DNA of 64,000 nucleotides from Leeia speluncae (GTDB lineage Bacteria; Pseudomonadota; Gammaproteobacteria; Burkholderiales; Leeiaceae): NCBI RefSeq assembly GCF_020564625.1, contig NZ_JAJBZT010000006.1, positions 186,001 to 250,000 of the forward strand, read 5' to 3'. Shown piece by piece: positions 34,125 to 43,787 of this stretch (position 1 is its first letter; each line of letters starts with the position of its first letter). The notes under the pieces were generated by a model. It saw only the letters and a program-made list of their open reading frames with translations, ran no database searches and was not told where the DNA came from. The position numbers and the translations under genes were made by a program.

Positions 34125-36539
34125 TCAAGAGCGGTTTGTGCAACGGAGTGGTTTAGAGGGCGTTTGGGTATTTAGCAATATTTCAGAAATAGCATCAGCA
34201 GATTGTGGCGGATAATACAAGAAACCTTGGTAAGTTTCACATCCGGCATTTTGCAAGAATTGCTGCTGCTGTTCGGTTTCAACGCCTTCAGCAATAATGT
34301 TTAGATCTAATGCATTGGCCATGTTGATCATCGCACTAACCAACCCTTCATCTACCGGTTGGCCGGGCACATTTTTAATGAAAGAACGATCAATTTTCAA
34401 TGTGTTAATTGGAAACTGCTTTAAATACGCTAAATTAGAATAGCCAGTTCCAAAATCATCAATCGCTAATCGAATGCCCAAATCGGCTAAGGCACGCAAA
34501 CGCTTGATGGCCTCATCCACATCTTTAATCAGAGAAGATTCGGTTAACTCTAATTCCAATGCATGGGCTGGTAACTGATGCGTAATCAGTGCCTCTGCTA
34601 CTTCATCTACAAATCCGGACTGTTGAAATTGGACTGCAGATACATTAACGGATGCCATTATCTGGTAACCAGCATTGCGCCATTTGGCGAGTTGCTTGCA
34701 CGTCTCGTCTAAGACCCATCTGCCAATCTGAACAATAAAACCAGTCTCTTCCGCTAGTGGAATAAAACTGGCAGGAGAGACTAATCCCTGATCCGGAGAC
34801 TGCCATCGGATGAGCGCTTCGACGCTCAAGTGATCATTGGTACCAAGGGTGATTTGTGGTTGATAAACCAAAAAGAACTCTTCCGCTTTTAACGCGGCCC
34901 GCATCGAGTGATCCAACTTCATGCGGCTTAATAAACTTTGGCTCATTTGATGCTGGTAGAAGCGTACACCCGCACGTCCTCTGTTTTTTACAAAATGCAT
35001 TGCTCTTTCAGCATTTCGAATTAATTCAGCAGCGTGTTTACCATTGTCTGGATAAAGTGAAATACCTAAGCTAGCAGTTAAGCTAAATGTTTCTTTTTCG
35101 ATGGTATAAGGCTGGAAAAGATGGTCCTGCAGACGAGAGACCACTTTACTGGCCTGAAGTTCGTCCACGTGCTGCAGTAGTAAGATGAACTCATCTCCAC
35201 TTTGTCTGGCAACAATATCGCCCGGCCGGATACATTGGCTTAATCTGGCAGAAACTTCTTGTATGGCTTTATCACCAATTGATAAACCAAAGCTTTCATT
35301 TACATGCTTAAAGAAATCTAAATCTAAATACACAACCGCAAATTTGGTTGTGTTATCTGCTTGGCGTGTTAACTCGCTCAGCGTCTGCATAAATCCAGCA
35401 CGATCCGAGAGCAACGTAAGGGGGTCTAAATGCCTATTTCTGTCTTGGGTAACCATTTCCGAAGCACTGACCGCATTAAGATCTTTGAAGAACAAGACAT
35501 AATGGGCTGCACTATTGGGGTGGCTAACTGGCAAAATCCTTACTTTAAACGATTGGATATTACCTGAGCGTGTTCTTTGTCTAATGGTTTGATGCCATAG
35601 ACCTTTTTTTGCAATGGTTTGTTTGATCAGTAGTTGCTGAGTGGCTTGAGCGTAGGCAAATAAAGTTTCTAGTGAATCTGCCTCAAAATCATGTGATTGA
35701 TTATTTAGGGCATTAGCAATTGGATTGTAGGCAATACTGGCGAATGCCTCATCTAGAATCACTACACCTTCATCTGTTGCCTCTAAAGCAGACCATGCCA
35801 GTCGTTGATAGGCATCTTGTTCAACGTGTAGTGTAATATCTTCTAATGTTAATAAATAACCAATCGCACGATTATTATTAAATCTTGGCGCTAGCGTTTG
35901 CTTAAACGTACTTCCATCTTTTAGTTTTAATTCAATCTGCTGAGGGTGTAAGCGTGCTGCTAAAATCCACTGATCTAGCTCGTACAACGCTGGATCGATC
36001 ACTTTTGTGTTAATTAGCCCTGATAGTTGAGTCGCAGATTGAGCGCTAACATCTTGACCTAACCAACTATTGAAAGCCAAATTCGAATGAAGCAAATTAC
36101 CGTGCAGATCTAAAATGGCGGTTAAGTGGATGGAAGAATCAAATGCAGATGACATTTCTGCTTTTTGCAATTGAATATGCTGAAGAGAGTGGTTGCTAGA
36201 GGATTGGATTCGAATCAATACTTGATATCGGTTTTCATCTAACCACCATACACAGCGCCTAACGAGGCAGTTTTCTCCATTTTTATCCAAAACCATGGTT
36301 TCAGAGTCAATTAATGGAAAGTCTGTCGATTTTATTATTTCAGATTTGGCAGACCAAAATACCTGATCTTCGATAGATGGAAAGTAGGTAGAAAGCGTTA
36401 GTGGTAACAGCCCTTTATGAATACCAAAAAACTCAAAAGCAGCAGAGTTGGCAGAAATAATTTGGCCATTTACTGCGTCAATGATCAGTACAGGATCGAA
36501 GAGTTTATTAATAGAAATAACGGGGGCGTTATTTTGCAT
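34125..36539 (-). CDS. PAS-GGDEF-EAL cyclic-di-GMP signalling protein
   Basis: An 804-residue cytoplasmic protein. Three PAS-like regions (about residues 1-120, 130-240 and 250-360) precede a GGDEF domain (about 370-530) whose signature reads SGDEF, and an EAL domain (about 545-795) with EALIRW, DDFGTGYSN and AEGVE, the full set expected for phosphodiesterase activity. The changed first residue of the GGDEF signature leaves cyclase activity uncertain; GTP binding that stimulates the EAL domain is a common alternative. It follows the HD-GYP gene by 2 bp on the same strand, so both are co-expressed. No membrane segment was seen. GAGG lies 8 bp before the ATG. Confidence 0.92.
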   Translation of the reverse strand: MQNNAPVISINKLFDPVLIIDAVNGQIISANSAAFEFFGIHKGLLPLTLSTYFPSIEDQVFWSAKSEIIKSTDFPLIDSETMVLDKNGENCLVRRCVWWLDENRYQVLIRIQSSSNHSLQHIQLQKAEMSSAFDSSIHLTAILDLHGNLLHSNLAFNSWLGQDVSAQSATQLSGLINTKVIDPALYELDQWILAARLHPQQIELKLKDGSTFKQTLAPRFNNNRAIGYLLTLEDITLHVEQDAYQRLAWSALEATDEGVVILDEAFASIAYNPIANALNNQSHDFEADSLETLFAYAQATQQLLIKQTIAKKGLWHQTIRQRTRSGNIQSFKVRILPVSHPNSAAHYVLFFKDLNAVSASEMVTQDRNRHLDPLTLLSDRAGFMQTLSELTRQADNTTKFAVVYLDLDFFKHVNESFGLSIGDKAIQEVSARLSQCIRPGDIVARQSGDEFILLLQHVDELQASKVVSRLQDHLFQPYTIEKETFSLTASLGISLYPDNGKHAAELIRNAERAMHFVKNRGRAGVRFYQHQMSQSLLSRMKLDHSMRAALKAEEFFLVYQPQITLGTNDHLSVEALIRWQSPDQGLVSPASFIPLAEETGFIVQIGRWVLDETCKQLAKWRNAGYQIMASVNVSAVQFQQSGFVDEVAEALITHQLPAHALELELTESSLIKDVDEAIKRLRALADLGIRLAIDDFGTGYSNLAYLKQFPINTLKIDRSFIKNVPGQPVDEGLVSAMINMANALDLNIIAEGVETEQQQQFLQNAGCETYQGFLYYPPQSADAISEILLNTQTPSKPLRCTNRS

Positions 36540-36541
36540 GC

Positions 36542-37819
36542 TTAAGCCTCGGATAGATCGTCGGACTCTATTTTTTGAATAAAGTAAACGAGCTGTCTTC
36601 GCGGTGCTAAATAATCAAAAATAGCTTTCGGTAATGTCCCTGGTTTGATCGCTTGTCTAATTGATGTTTCAGGGGCATCTTCTAAATTAATCATCGGCGC
36701 CCGTTCTCTTGGCGCTTTTTCATCATAGACTAAAACAACTGGACGTAAAGGTTGTTTTGGATTGACAGAAGTTACCATTGCCATACGGTCATCTGTTAGT
36801 CTAACAATCGATCCAGGCGGGTATATCCCCATGAGTTTGACAAATGCGGCGAGCAGTCCTTCATCAAATTCATGTCTTGATGTTGCAAAGATAGTGCGCA
36901 ACGCTTCATGAGGGGTTAACGATTCAGTTAATACACCTGTGTTGCACAAATTATCGTATCGATTAATTAAAGCCAAAATTTTGGCTTCACCAGTCATCCG
37001 ATGAACATTAATTCCTAATGGATAGCCAGAACCATCCGCTAATTCATGGTGTTGTCCAATTGCTAACAAAATATGATGGCTAAGCCCCATTTGCTTACCC
37101 ATTTCAACCCCTTTAGAAACGTGTTCTTTTAGAAGGTTTTTCTCAGCAGAGCTGAGGTGCATATTATGAAATCTCAATCGATCTGGGAGGGAGAGTTTTC
37201 CAATGTCATGCAGTAGCGCTGCCGTTGCAACTAATTTAATCTGTTCATCAGCTAAGCCCATTTGTTTTGCAAGCAGGGTGCTCAAAACAGCAACATTCAT
37301 ATTATGAAGCGTAAACTCTTCACCTGTTCTATCAGCCAGTAAGCGAATCGCAATATGCTCGGCTTGAATCTGTTCAAACAACATTGATCCAAGTTGCTCT
37401 GCTTTTTCTTTTGCATTCGTCGGGCTGGAGAGCGCTTCTTTGCTTAAAACTTTAAATATACGGCAAGACTCAGTGTATTTTTTTTCTAGTAAATCAAGCG
37501 CTTTGGCATCCGCTTCTTCTTTAGAAATCAGATTAACCTTTTTGGTGATTTCTTTATCTGCGATGTTGAGTAATTCTGCCTCTGCCGCCACTGTTTGAAC
37601 GGACGGCTCTGCAACTTCCAAAGGAGAGGCATCACTTCTGCTTGGATCAAAAAGGACTTTTTCTACCCCGATGGCGGTGAGGGTATCAATTTGGCTTTGA
37701 GATCGGATCTTAAATCGATTCAAAGAAAAAGGATGAGACATCCAATCAAGCTCAAGCTCGATGAACATGCCCACTCTTAAACGAGTGACAGGGATGTAGT
37801 TTAATCCGGACTCTGACAT
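36542..37819 (-). CDS. DUF3391/HD-GYP cyclic-di-GMP phosphodiesterase
   Basis: A 425-residue cytoplasmic protein with an N-terminal DUF3391 segment (about residues 1-140, VTRLRVGMFIELELDWMSHPF) and an HD-GYP domain (about 165-340). The metal and signature motifs are present: HDIGKLSLPD, HHELADGSGYPLG and NRYDNLCN. HD-GYP enzymes hydrolyse c-di-GMP to pGpG or GMP. It is first in a two-gene unit with the EAL protein. Confidence 0.92.
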   Translation of the reverse strand: MSESGLNYIPVTRLRVGMFIELELDWMSHPFSLNRFKIRSQSQIDTLTAIGVEKVLFDPSRSDASPLEVAEPSVQTVAAEAELLNIADKEITKKVNLISKEEADAKALDLLEKKYTESCRIFKVLSKEALSSPTNAKEKAEQLGSMLFEQIQAEHIAIRLLADRTGEEFTLHNMNVAVLSTLLAKQMGLADEQIKLVATAALLHDIGKLSLPDRLRFHNMHLSSAEKNLLKEHVSKGVEMGKQMGLSHHILLAIGQHHELADGSGYPLGINVHRMTGEAKILALINRYDNLCNTGVLTESLTPHEALRTIFATSRHEFDEGLLAAFVKLMGIYPPGSIVRLTDDRMAMVTSVNPKQPLRPVVLVYDEKAPRERAPMINLEDAPETSIRQAIKPGTLPKAIFDYLAPRRQLVYFIQKIESDDLSEA

Positions 37820-38040
37820 GAGATATTCTGTAAAATATTACTGTGTTAATGTTGAACAGCTTGTAAAAGGCTGCTTCCAACCTTAACTGAACGTTAAGTC
37901 AATACAGTATCAAGTTTCAAAAAACATACAAGAGCTTGTTCGCAAGTAATGCGAAATTTTTTCAAAATATCTAAGCAAACCATTACTTGGTTACAATTTT
38001 AGTATAGAAGAATTTTTTATTTTCTCTAGGATAGATAGAT

Positions 38041-38433
38041 TTGCAGACTTACATCGTACTAAAACACATTCATATGCTGGCGGTAGTGTTATCTGGTGCT
38101 TTCTTTCTAAAGCGAGGGCATTGGATGTTAAATGCTGATGATCGACTAGAAGCTAAGTGGGTAAAGGTGCTGCCGCATGTTATCGATACTATTTTATTAG
38201 GCTCTGCCATCGGTTTGGTGGTGGTTGGCAAATGGTATGAAAATTGGCCTGCATGGCTTTCTGCGAAGATTGTTTTAGTGGTCTTGTATGTGTTATTCGG
38301 TACATTCGCATTAAAGCGGGGCAAAACATTACAGATTAGATTAATTATGTGGGTGCTAGCAATTGCTGTCTTTATTACCATTGCTTTGACAGCAATCAGT
38401 AAAGCTTTCCCGCCAAGTATGTTAAATATGTAA
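38041..38433 (+). CDS. SirB2-family membrane protein
   Basis: A 130-residue inner-membrane protein with four predicted transmembrane helices, of the SirB (invasion gene expression up-regulator) family: HIHMLAVVLSGAFFLKRGHWML, LPHVIDTILLGSAIGLVV and the C-terminal helices. The start is TTG at 38041 with AGGA 9 bp upstream; it is preferred because the first helix and its conserved histidines would be cut by a later ATG. Function is unknown. The globin gene follows on the same strand. Confidence 0.78.
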   Translation: MQTYIVLKHIHMLAVVLSGAFFLKRGHWMLNADDRLEAKWVKVLPHVIDTILLGSAIGLVVVGKWYENWPAWLSAKIVLVVLYVLFGTFALKRGKTLQIRLIMWVLAIAVFITIALTAISKAFPPSMLNM

Positions 38434-38503
38434 CCCAGATTTTATGCCGATCGTTGTTGCAAACAATGGTTGGCTCTTTTTGTGAATTCCTAGGTGCAAC
38501 ATC

Positions 38504-38902
38504 ATGTCAGAAGAAGTCAATAAATTAACTCCTTATCATTTACTAGGTGGTGAGGCTGTACTACGCCAGTTAGTTGATCGCTTTTATCAAATTATGGCTG
38601 AAGAACCAAAGGTACTGGAACTTCGGAAAATGCACCCAGAAGATCTACAGGGTTCTGCAGATAAGCTCTATATGTTTTTATCCGGTTGGTTGGGTGGCCC
38701 CGATCTATATCAGCAAAAATTTGGGCACCCAATGCTGCGGGCAAGGCATATGCCTTTTCCTATTGATTCTAGTGGGCGAGATCAATGGATGTTTTGCATG
38801 ATCAAGGCGCTCTCTGAAGTGCCAATGGAGGCTGCGCTAAAGGCGCAATTAGAGCAAGCTTTCTTTAGGACCGCAGATTTTATGCGTAACCAAGATGCTT
38901 GA
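38504..38902 (+). CDS. Group II truncated hemoglobin
   Basis: A 132-residue globin-fold protein. The blocks GGEAVLRQLVDRFYQIM, FLSGWLGGPDLY and FGHPMLRARHMPFPI, the last carrying the proximal histidine, followed by a Trp in RDQWMFCM, are those of group II (O-type) truncated hemoglobins, which bind oxygen or nitric oxide and are linked to oxidative and nitrosative stress. It has a strong terminator behind it and may be co-transcribed with the SirB2-like gene 70 bp upstream. Confidence 0.9.
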   Translation: MSEEVNKLTPYHLLGGEAVLRQLVDRFYQIMAEEPKVLELRKMHPEDLQGSADKLYMFLSGWLGGPDLYQQKFGHPMLRARHMPFPIDSSGRDQWMFCMIKALSEVPMEAALKAQLEQAFFRTADFMRNQDA

Positions 38903-38929
38903 TGAAAGCTGATGCTTAGCAGTAAAAAG

Positions 38930-38959
38930 ACGGGGAGTTCATGAACTCCCCGTTTTTTT
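38930..38959. terminator. Rho-independent terminator after the globin gene
   Basis: A 24-bp perfect palindrome (arms ACGGGGAGTTCA / TGAACTCCCCGT) with A5 before it and T7 after it. It touches the stop codon of the convergent methylase gene and can serve both strands. Confidence 0.92.
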
Positions 38960-39668
38960 ATGCCAGAAATGAAAAAAGAGCAGGGCGTTTTTTTAGTGAT
39001 GGTTTTTCTGTTTTTTTCCATTCAGCAATCGAGAGTGTTTTGATCCACTCTGATTCGCAAGTAATATCCGCCGCAATAGATAGTTTCGTCTGGCTATTGA
39101 GTGTGCTCAATAGCGTATCAAACATGGCTTCATTCCGATATGGGGTTTCGATGAACAAAATGGTTTCATTTTGTGTTCTAGAATGGCTTTCCAATTTCTT
39201 TAATGTTTGAGTACGTTCATCTGCCGAGGCAGGTAGGTAACCTTGAAATGAAAACTTCTGCCCATTTAAACCCGATGCCATCACCGCCATCAAAATGGAA
39301 GAAGGTCCTACCAGAGGAACAACACGAATATTACGTTCATGGGCTAATGCAACTAACTGCGCACCAGGGTCTGCTACGGCAGGGCAACCGGCTTCAGACA
39401 AAAGACCAATATCTAGCCCATCTTCCAGTGGCTTTAGAAGGGGTAATAATTCTTGGTTACTGGTATGTTCATTTAATGTAGCTAAAGACAAGCTTTGAAG
39501 TGGTGCATCTGTACCTGATTGCTTCAAATAAGCTCTAGCGGTCTTTGGATGCTCGACCACAAAATGCTGTAAGCGGCGTGTGACTTGGCGAGTTGCTTCA
39601 GGAATGGTGCCAACTAGCGCCATATTTTCATCTAATGGCGCTGGAATTAAATAAAGGGTTCCTTTCAT
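38958..39668 (-). CDS. RsmI-like SAM-dependent tetrapyrrole-methylase family protein
   Basis: A 236-residue methyltransferase of the TP_methylase fold, related to the 16S rRNA 2'-O-methyltransferase RsmI. It has LYLIPAPLDE at the start, LSEAGCPAVADPGAQLV and PLVGPSSILMAVMASGLNGQKFSFQGYLP in parts around residues 90-155, and FIETPYRN. True RsmI has GNxxD-type and longer C-terminal features, so this looks like the shorter paralogue found in many proteobacteria, with substrate unknown. The maf gene ends 3 bp upstream, so both form one unit. Confidence 0.82.
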   Translation of the reverse strand: MKGTLYLIPAPLDENMALVGTIPEATRQVTRRLQHFVVEHPKTARAYLKQSGTDAPLQSLSLATLNEHTSNQELLPLLKPLEDGLDIGLLSEAGCPAVADPGAQLVALAHERNIRVVPLVGPSSILMAVMASGLNGQKFSFQGYLPASADERTQTLKKLESHSRTQNETILFIETPYRNEAMFDTLLSTLNSQTKLSIAADITCESEWIKTLSIAEWKKTEKPSLKKRPALFSFLA

Positions 39669-39671
39669 TTC

Positions 39672-40259
39672 TTACTTCACCCCTAATGGCGGAAGACCTG
39701 CTTCATTTAACATGCTTGTTAATGCGATCAATGGTAAGCCGATAATCGCCGAAGGGTCATCTCCCCTCATCCATTCAATCAGGATGGTACCTAAGCCTTC
39801 AGTTTTTGCACTGCCAGCACAATTGTAAGGTTTCTCAATTTGTAGATAAGTTTCAATTAGTTCGTCAGAGTAGTCTCTCATCTTGATTTCATAAGGAACG
39901 ACTTTTTCCCATACCTTGCCTGTTTTACTATCTAGCAAAGCAAGTGCTGTATGAAAAATCATGGTTTGCCCACGCATGGCTCGTAATTGCACAACGGCTC
40001 TTTCGTGTGTTCCAGGCTTTCCTAGTTGCTGACCATTAAGAAGGGCGACTTGATCAGAGCCAATAATCAAGGCATTGGGGAATTGATCCGTAACTGCTTT
40101 TGCTTTTTCAATGGCTAAACGATTGGCCGTTTCTGCTGCAGTCTCATTTTCCAGCGGTGTTTCATCAATGTCTGGGGAGGCCGTAACAAAAGGGAGTTGC
40201 AAACGTTGAAGTAATTCTTTGCGATAGGGCGAAGTAGAGGCTAAAACCAGCGTAGTCAT
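39672..40259 (-). CDS. yceF: Maf-family nucleotide pyrophosphatase (YceF-like)
   Basis: A 195-residue house-cleaning pyrophosphatase that hydrolyses modified nucleoside triphosphates to monophosphates. The N-terminal LASTSPYRKELLQRL (with S-R-K contacts) and ASPDIDETP, GSDQVALLNGQQLGKP and the C-terminal NCAGSAKTEGLGTILIEW identify the YceF branch, which prefers 7-methyl-GTP. It is divergent from yceD-rpmF, an arrangement seen also in E. coli, supporting the assignment. Confidence 0.9.
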   Translation of the reverse strand: MTTLVLASTSPYRKELLQRLQLPFVTASPDIDETPLENETAAETANRLAIEKAKAVTDQFPNALIIGSDQVALLNGQQLGKPGTHERAVVQLRAMRGQTMIFHTALALLDSKTGKVWEKVVPYEIKMRDYSDELIETYLQIEKPYNCAGSAKTEGLGTILIEWMRGDDPSAIIGLPLIALTSMLNEAGLPPLGVK

Positions 40260-40439
40260 GTGTAGGTTACTCAGAGAAAAGGGTCATTCACTGCTGAAGA
40301 TTGATCTAACTAATCCTAAAAATAAAAATCAACTTCAAATGTTGAAATGAATTAAACTGTCATTGATGAGATTATCTATCAGATAGCATTTGCATGCCAT
40401 CACCTTGCCGAATTATATGATTCGGCTCTTTGGTTTTCT

Positions 40440-40468
40440 TTGACAAATCCTCTTAACCGTTATATCAT
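40440..40468 (+). promoter_or_regulatory. Promoter of the yceD-rpmF-fatty-acid operon
   Basis: A perfect -35 TTGACA (40440-40445) and -10 TATCAT (40463-40468) are 17 bp apart. The expected transcription start is within about 3 bases of the yceD ATG at 40478, leaving almost no leader. Confidence 0.6.
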
Positions 40469-40477
40469 CTCGCGTTT

Positions 40478-40972
40478 ATGTCAGAACAGTTCATTATCCA
40501 TAACTTGCGCTTCGCCGAAAGTGGTGAAGTCTTAGAGGTGAAATTGCCTCAGTCTTCCTTCGTGCGTTTGAGCGAAGAAGTGGTGCGGCCTGCTGGAGAT
40601 GTGCATTTCCGTTTAATCGGGGGGCGCAACAGCCTGGGGTTGCCAGTATTGGAATTAACGGTGAAAACCACAGTTGAACTGATCTGTCAGCGTTGTATGC
40701 ACAGTATGGATTTTTCTGTGGATGCTTCAACGACATTTGTGGTAGTTAAATACCCAGATCAAGTAGAGGTGTTCGATACAGATGAAGAAGATGCCATCAT
40801 GATTGATGACGCATTTAACGTACTGGAATACGTGGAAGATGAAATTCTTCTTGCGTTGCCTTCATCGCCAAGGCATGAAAAGTGTGTGGATTCGTCTGCT
40901 GCCGCTGTAGCGACAGAAACCAATAAAAAACCCAACCCGTTTGCGGTGTTGGCCGAACTGAAAAACAGATAA
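40478..40972 (+). CDS. yceD: YceD (DUF177) 23S rRNA accumulation protein
   Basis: A 164-residue DUF177 protein. The pair of cysteines [10 protein letters not shown] near residue 70, the acidic stretch [29 protein letters not shown]-type sequence (about residues 107-136) and the C-terminal [10 protein letters not shown] are characteristic. YceD is needed for normal 23S rRNA levels and is nearly always encoded before rpmF, as here (28 bp). There is no ribosome site before the ATG, consistent with a near-leaderless mRNA. Confidence 0.9.
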   Translation: MSEQFIIHNLRFAESGEVLEVKLPQSSFVRLSEEVVRPAGDVHFRLIGGRNSLGLPVLELTVKTTVELICQRCMHSMDFSVDASTTFVVVKYPDQVEVFDTDEEDAIMIDDAFNVLEYVEDEILLALPSSPRHEKCVDSSAAAVATETNKKPNPFAVLAELKNR

Positions 40973-41000
40973 TTTTCTAAGGTTTAGTCAAGGAGTCATC

Positions 41001-41180
41001 ATGGCCGTTCAACAGAACAAAAAATCCCCATCTAAGCGTGGTATGCACCGTGCTCACGATTTTCTAACTACACCTCCATTGGCTGTTGAGCCAGTGTCTG
41101 GTGAAGTTCATTTGCGTCACCACGTTAGCCCTAACGGCTACTACCGTGGCCGTAAAGTACTGAAAACCAAAGGCGAATAA
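41001..41180 (+). CDS. rpmF: 50S ribosomal protein L32
   Basis: A 59-residue protein beginning [20 protein letters not shown] and ending [13 protein letters not shown], the hallmark of bacterial L32 of the cysteine-free type: the zinc-binding cysteines of some L32 proteins are replaced ([12 protein letters not shown]). AAGGAG lies 6 bp before the ATG. It sits between yceD and plsX, the conserved order of this operon. Confidence 0.96.
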   Translation: MAVQQNKKSPSKRGMHRAHDFLTTPPLAVEPVSGEVHLRHHVSPNGYYRGRKVLKTKGE

Positions 41181-41230
41181 TTTTGCCTTCTGCAAAAGAC
41201 CTGTTTGGTCTAATTTGTAGATAAATATCG

Positions 41231-41286
41231 AAACTGCGGTAGTCTCAGATAATGAAATTTTCTAGAGGCTGTCGCAGTTTTTTATT
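41231..41286 (+). terminator. Attenuator-like hairpin between rpmF and plsX
   Basis: A long stem begins AAACTGCGGTAGTCTC and closes GAGGCTGTCGCAGTTT (a few G-U or mismatched pairs) followed by TTTATT. It probably allows high rpmF expression with partial read-through into the fatty-acid genes. Confidence 0.7.
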
Positions 41287-41313
41287 ACCTCTCAGCTAAA
41301 TCAAATCCAGTCG

Positions 41314-42360
41314 ATGAAAATCACTATTGCCGTAGACGCCATGGGCGGCGATCACGGTTGTCGTGTCACCGTTCCGGCTGTGCTCGCTTTTCTTGAGCAA
41401 CATCCATCCATTCATATCATTCTGGTCGGACAACCAGAGGCGATAGCGCAGACACTTGGCAACTCGGCCCGTAAATACGGGGATAGATTAGCAATATTGT
41501 CAGCTACTGAAGTGGTTGGGATGGATGAATCGCCACAATCTGCACTGAAGAATAAAAAACAGTCTTCAATGCGAATCGCGATTAATCAAGTTAAAGATGG
41601 CGCTGCACAAGCATGTGTTTCCGCAGGAAATACTGGGGCGTTGATGGCTACCGGTCGCTTTGTGCTAAAAATGTTGCCAGGCATCGAACGTCCTGCCATT
41701 GCCAAAGTCATGCCAAATATCATTGGCCATAGTGTGGTCTTGGATCTTGGTGCAAATATCGATTCTGAAGCCTCTCACTTATTACAGTTTGCCGTTATGG
41801 GCTCCATGTTGGCGTCGGCTTTATTGCATAAAGATAACCCAACTGTCGGTCTATTAAATGTCGGAACCGAAGACATTAAGGGAACTCCTGTTATTAAAGA
41901 AGCCTCAGAGCTATTAAAAGCGAGTGGGTTAAACTACTTTGGTTATGTAGAAGGTAATGACATTTACAAAGGCACTACAGACGTAGTGGTTTGTGATGGC
42001 TTTACTGGTAATGTTGCGCTAAAAACCTCTGAAGGTCTGGCTAGTATGGTCAATACCTTTTTGCGTGGTGCATTTACCAAAAATTTATTTACGAAGATGA
42101 TTGCGGTATTAGCGTACCCAGTTTTGTCTGATTTTAAAAAGAGTGTGGATCATCGCCGTTACAATGGCGCAAGCTTGTTAGGTTTGCGTGGGACCGTTGT
42201 AAAAAGCCATGGATCTGCAGATGAGATTGCTTTTGGCTTTGCTCTACAACAAGCGTTGCTTGAAGTTGAAAATCGAGTTATTCCAAAAACTGCAGAAAAA
42301 ATGTCTGAGTTTCAGCAAAAACAAGAGTCTGCAAGTGACTCTGTTCAAGAGGCTATCTAA
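41314..42360 (+). CDS. plsX: Phosphate acyltransferase PlsX
   Basis: A 348-residue enzyme that converts acyl-ACP to acyl-phosphate for phospholipid synthesis. Family blocks: [11 protein letters not shown] at the start, [45 protein letters not shown] and [17 protein letters not shown]. The C-terminus is slightly extended and Gln/Ser-rich. Its stop codon is immediately followed by the fabH start, so the two are coupled. Confidence 0.95.
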   Translation: MKITIAVDAMGGDHGCRVTVPAVLAFLEQHPSIHIILVGQPEAIAQTLGNSARKYGDRLAILSATEVVGMDESPQSALKNKKQSSMRIAINQVKDGAAQACVSAGNTGALMATGRFVLKMLPGIERPAIAKVMPNIIGHSVVLDLGANIDSEASHLLQFAVMGSMLASALLHKDNPTVGLLNVGTEDIKGTPVIKEASELLKASGLNYFGYVEGNDIYKGTTDVVVCDGFTGNVALKTSEGLASMVNTFLRGAFTKNLFTKMIAVLAYPVLSDFKKSVDHRRYNGASLLGLRGTVVKSHGSADEIAFGFALQQALLEVENRVIPKTAEKMSEFQQKQESASDSVQEAI

Positions 42361-43317
42361 ATGTTTGCAAGAATCATCGGAACTGGTAGTTATTTACCTG
42401 AAAAGTGTCTGACAAATGCCGACCTTGAGTCTATGGTCGAGACAACAGACGAATGGATTTTTACGCGTACCGGCATTCGCCAACGACACATTGCTGCCGA
42501 AGGCCAGTTAACGAGTGATTTAGCATTAGAAGCATCTAAAAAAGCGTTAGAAGCTGCTGGAGTTGCTGCAGATAGTATTGACTTGATTATTGTTGCAACG
42601 ACAACGCCAGATTTAATCTTCCCAAGTACAGCTTGTATTTTGCAGCAAAAGTTGGGCGCGATGGCTTGTCCTGCATTTGATGTACAAGCAGTGTGTAGTG
42701 GTTTTGTTTATGCGCTAGCGACGGCAGAAAAATTTATTAAAACCGGTGCTGCAAAGCGCGCCTTGGTGGTCGGTGCAGAGACCCTTTCACGAATTGTAGA
42801 CTGGAATGATCGTACTACCTGTGTGCTATTTGGTGATGGCGCTGGGGCGGTTGTTCTAGAGGCTTCAGAAGAAACGGGTATTTTATCTTCCGTGCTGAAG
42901 GCTGATGGTAACTATTTGCCATTATTGAATGTGCCAGGGCAGGTGCGTGGCGGAGAGGTAACTGGCTCACCATTTATTAAAATGGACGGGCAGGGCGTGT
43001 TTAAGTTTGCCGTTCGTTCATTAGGTGAAGTTGGCGAAGAAGCATTACGCTCACAAGGTTTGGATAAGTCCCAATTGGACTGGCTAATTCCACACCAAGC
43101 AAATGCCAGAATTATTGAGGCAACGGCGAAAAAGCTTGGTCTTCCAATGGATAAAGTTGTCTTAACAGTGGATAAGCAGGGTAATACATCCGCAGCATCT
43201 ATTCCATTAGCCATTGATGAAGCCGCCCGTTCTGGTAAATTAAAACGCAACGATTTAATTATGCTCGAAGGTATTGGTGGTGGCTTCGCATGGGGCGCTA
43301 TCTTACTACGTTGGTAA
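42361..43317 (+). CDS. fabH: Beta-ketoacyl-ACP synthase III
   Basis: A 318-residue condensing enzyme that starts fatty-acid synthesis from acetyl-CoA and malonyl-ACP. The catalytic triad is recognisable: Cys112 in AVCSGF, His in IPHQANARI and Asn in KQGNTSAAS. Length and numbering match E. coli FabH. It starts on the base after the plsX stop codon. A secreted DUF3617 protein gene is wedged between it and fabD. Confidence 0.96.
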   Translation: MFARIIGTGSYLPEKCLTNADLESMVETTDEWIFTRTGIRQRHIAAEGQLTSDLALEASKKALEAAGVAADSIDLIIVATTTPDLIFPSTACILQQKLGAMACPAFDVQAVCSGFVYALATAEKFIKTGAAKRALVVGAETLSRIVDWNDRTTCVLFGDGAGAVVLEASEETGILSSVLKADGNYLPLLNVPGQVRGGEVTGSPFIKMDGQGVFKFAVRSLGEVGEEALRSQGLDKSQLDWLIPHQANARIIEATAKKLGLPMDKVVLTVDKQGNTSAASIPLAIDEAARSGKLKRNDLIMLEGIGGGFAWGAILLRW

Positions 43318-43321
43318 CATC

Positions 43322-43765
43322 ATGAAGCTAACGCTAAGACTGATCGCTTTGATACTGCTCTCGCCAATGATGGTGAGCGCCAAGGATATTGTTTTAAAGG
43401 CGGGTAGTTGGCATCTTCAGAATATTTCTACACATCCTTTGATTGGTAGAAAAGAAAAAACAAAAGACCGCTGTTTTGACGAGGCGTTAGTAAGCAATTT
43501 AGCCGCCGATCCAAATCGTCTTTTGGGTGATCAAAAACAGCAGTGTGAAACAACCCAGTTTACAAGAAAGGGTAATTACCTTTCATGGCAGGTTAAGTGC
43601 GATGAAAAGCTCACTCTTTCCGGGAATGTAGAAGTTTGGCTGGATTCTGCGACTAGCTTTCATGGTAAAGGCACCATGAAAAGCGATGGAATATGGCCGC
43701 CGGGTGAATTGAAGTCAGAGTTTTCAGGTGTATGGGCAGATAACTGCGCTGCATCAGCACAATAA
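43322..43765 (+). CDS. Secreted DUF3617-type protein within the fatty-acid cluster
   Basis: A 147-residue exported protein: the signal peptide MKLTLRLIALILLSPMMVSA ends at about residue 20, and the mature part (LKAGSWHLQNIS, CFDEALVSNL, QQCETTQFTRKGNYLSWQVKC, KGTMKSDG) has the pattern and cysteine spacing of DUF3617 beta-barrel-like proteins. It begins 4 bp after the fabH stop and ends 22 bp before fabD on the same strand. No link to fatty-acid synthesis is known; the function is unknown. Confidence 0.75.
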   Translation: MKLTLRLIALILLSPMMVSAKDIVLKAGSWHLQNISTHPLIGRKEKTKDRCFDEALVSNLAADPNRLLGDQKQQCETTQFTRKGNYLSWQVKCDEKLTLSGNVEVWLDSATSFHGKGTMKSDGIWPPGELKSEFSGVWADNCAASAQ

Positions 43766-43787
43766 AGAAAATAACAGGAGATAATGA

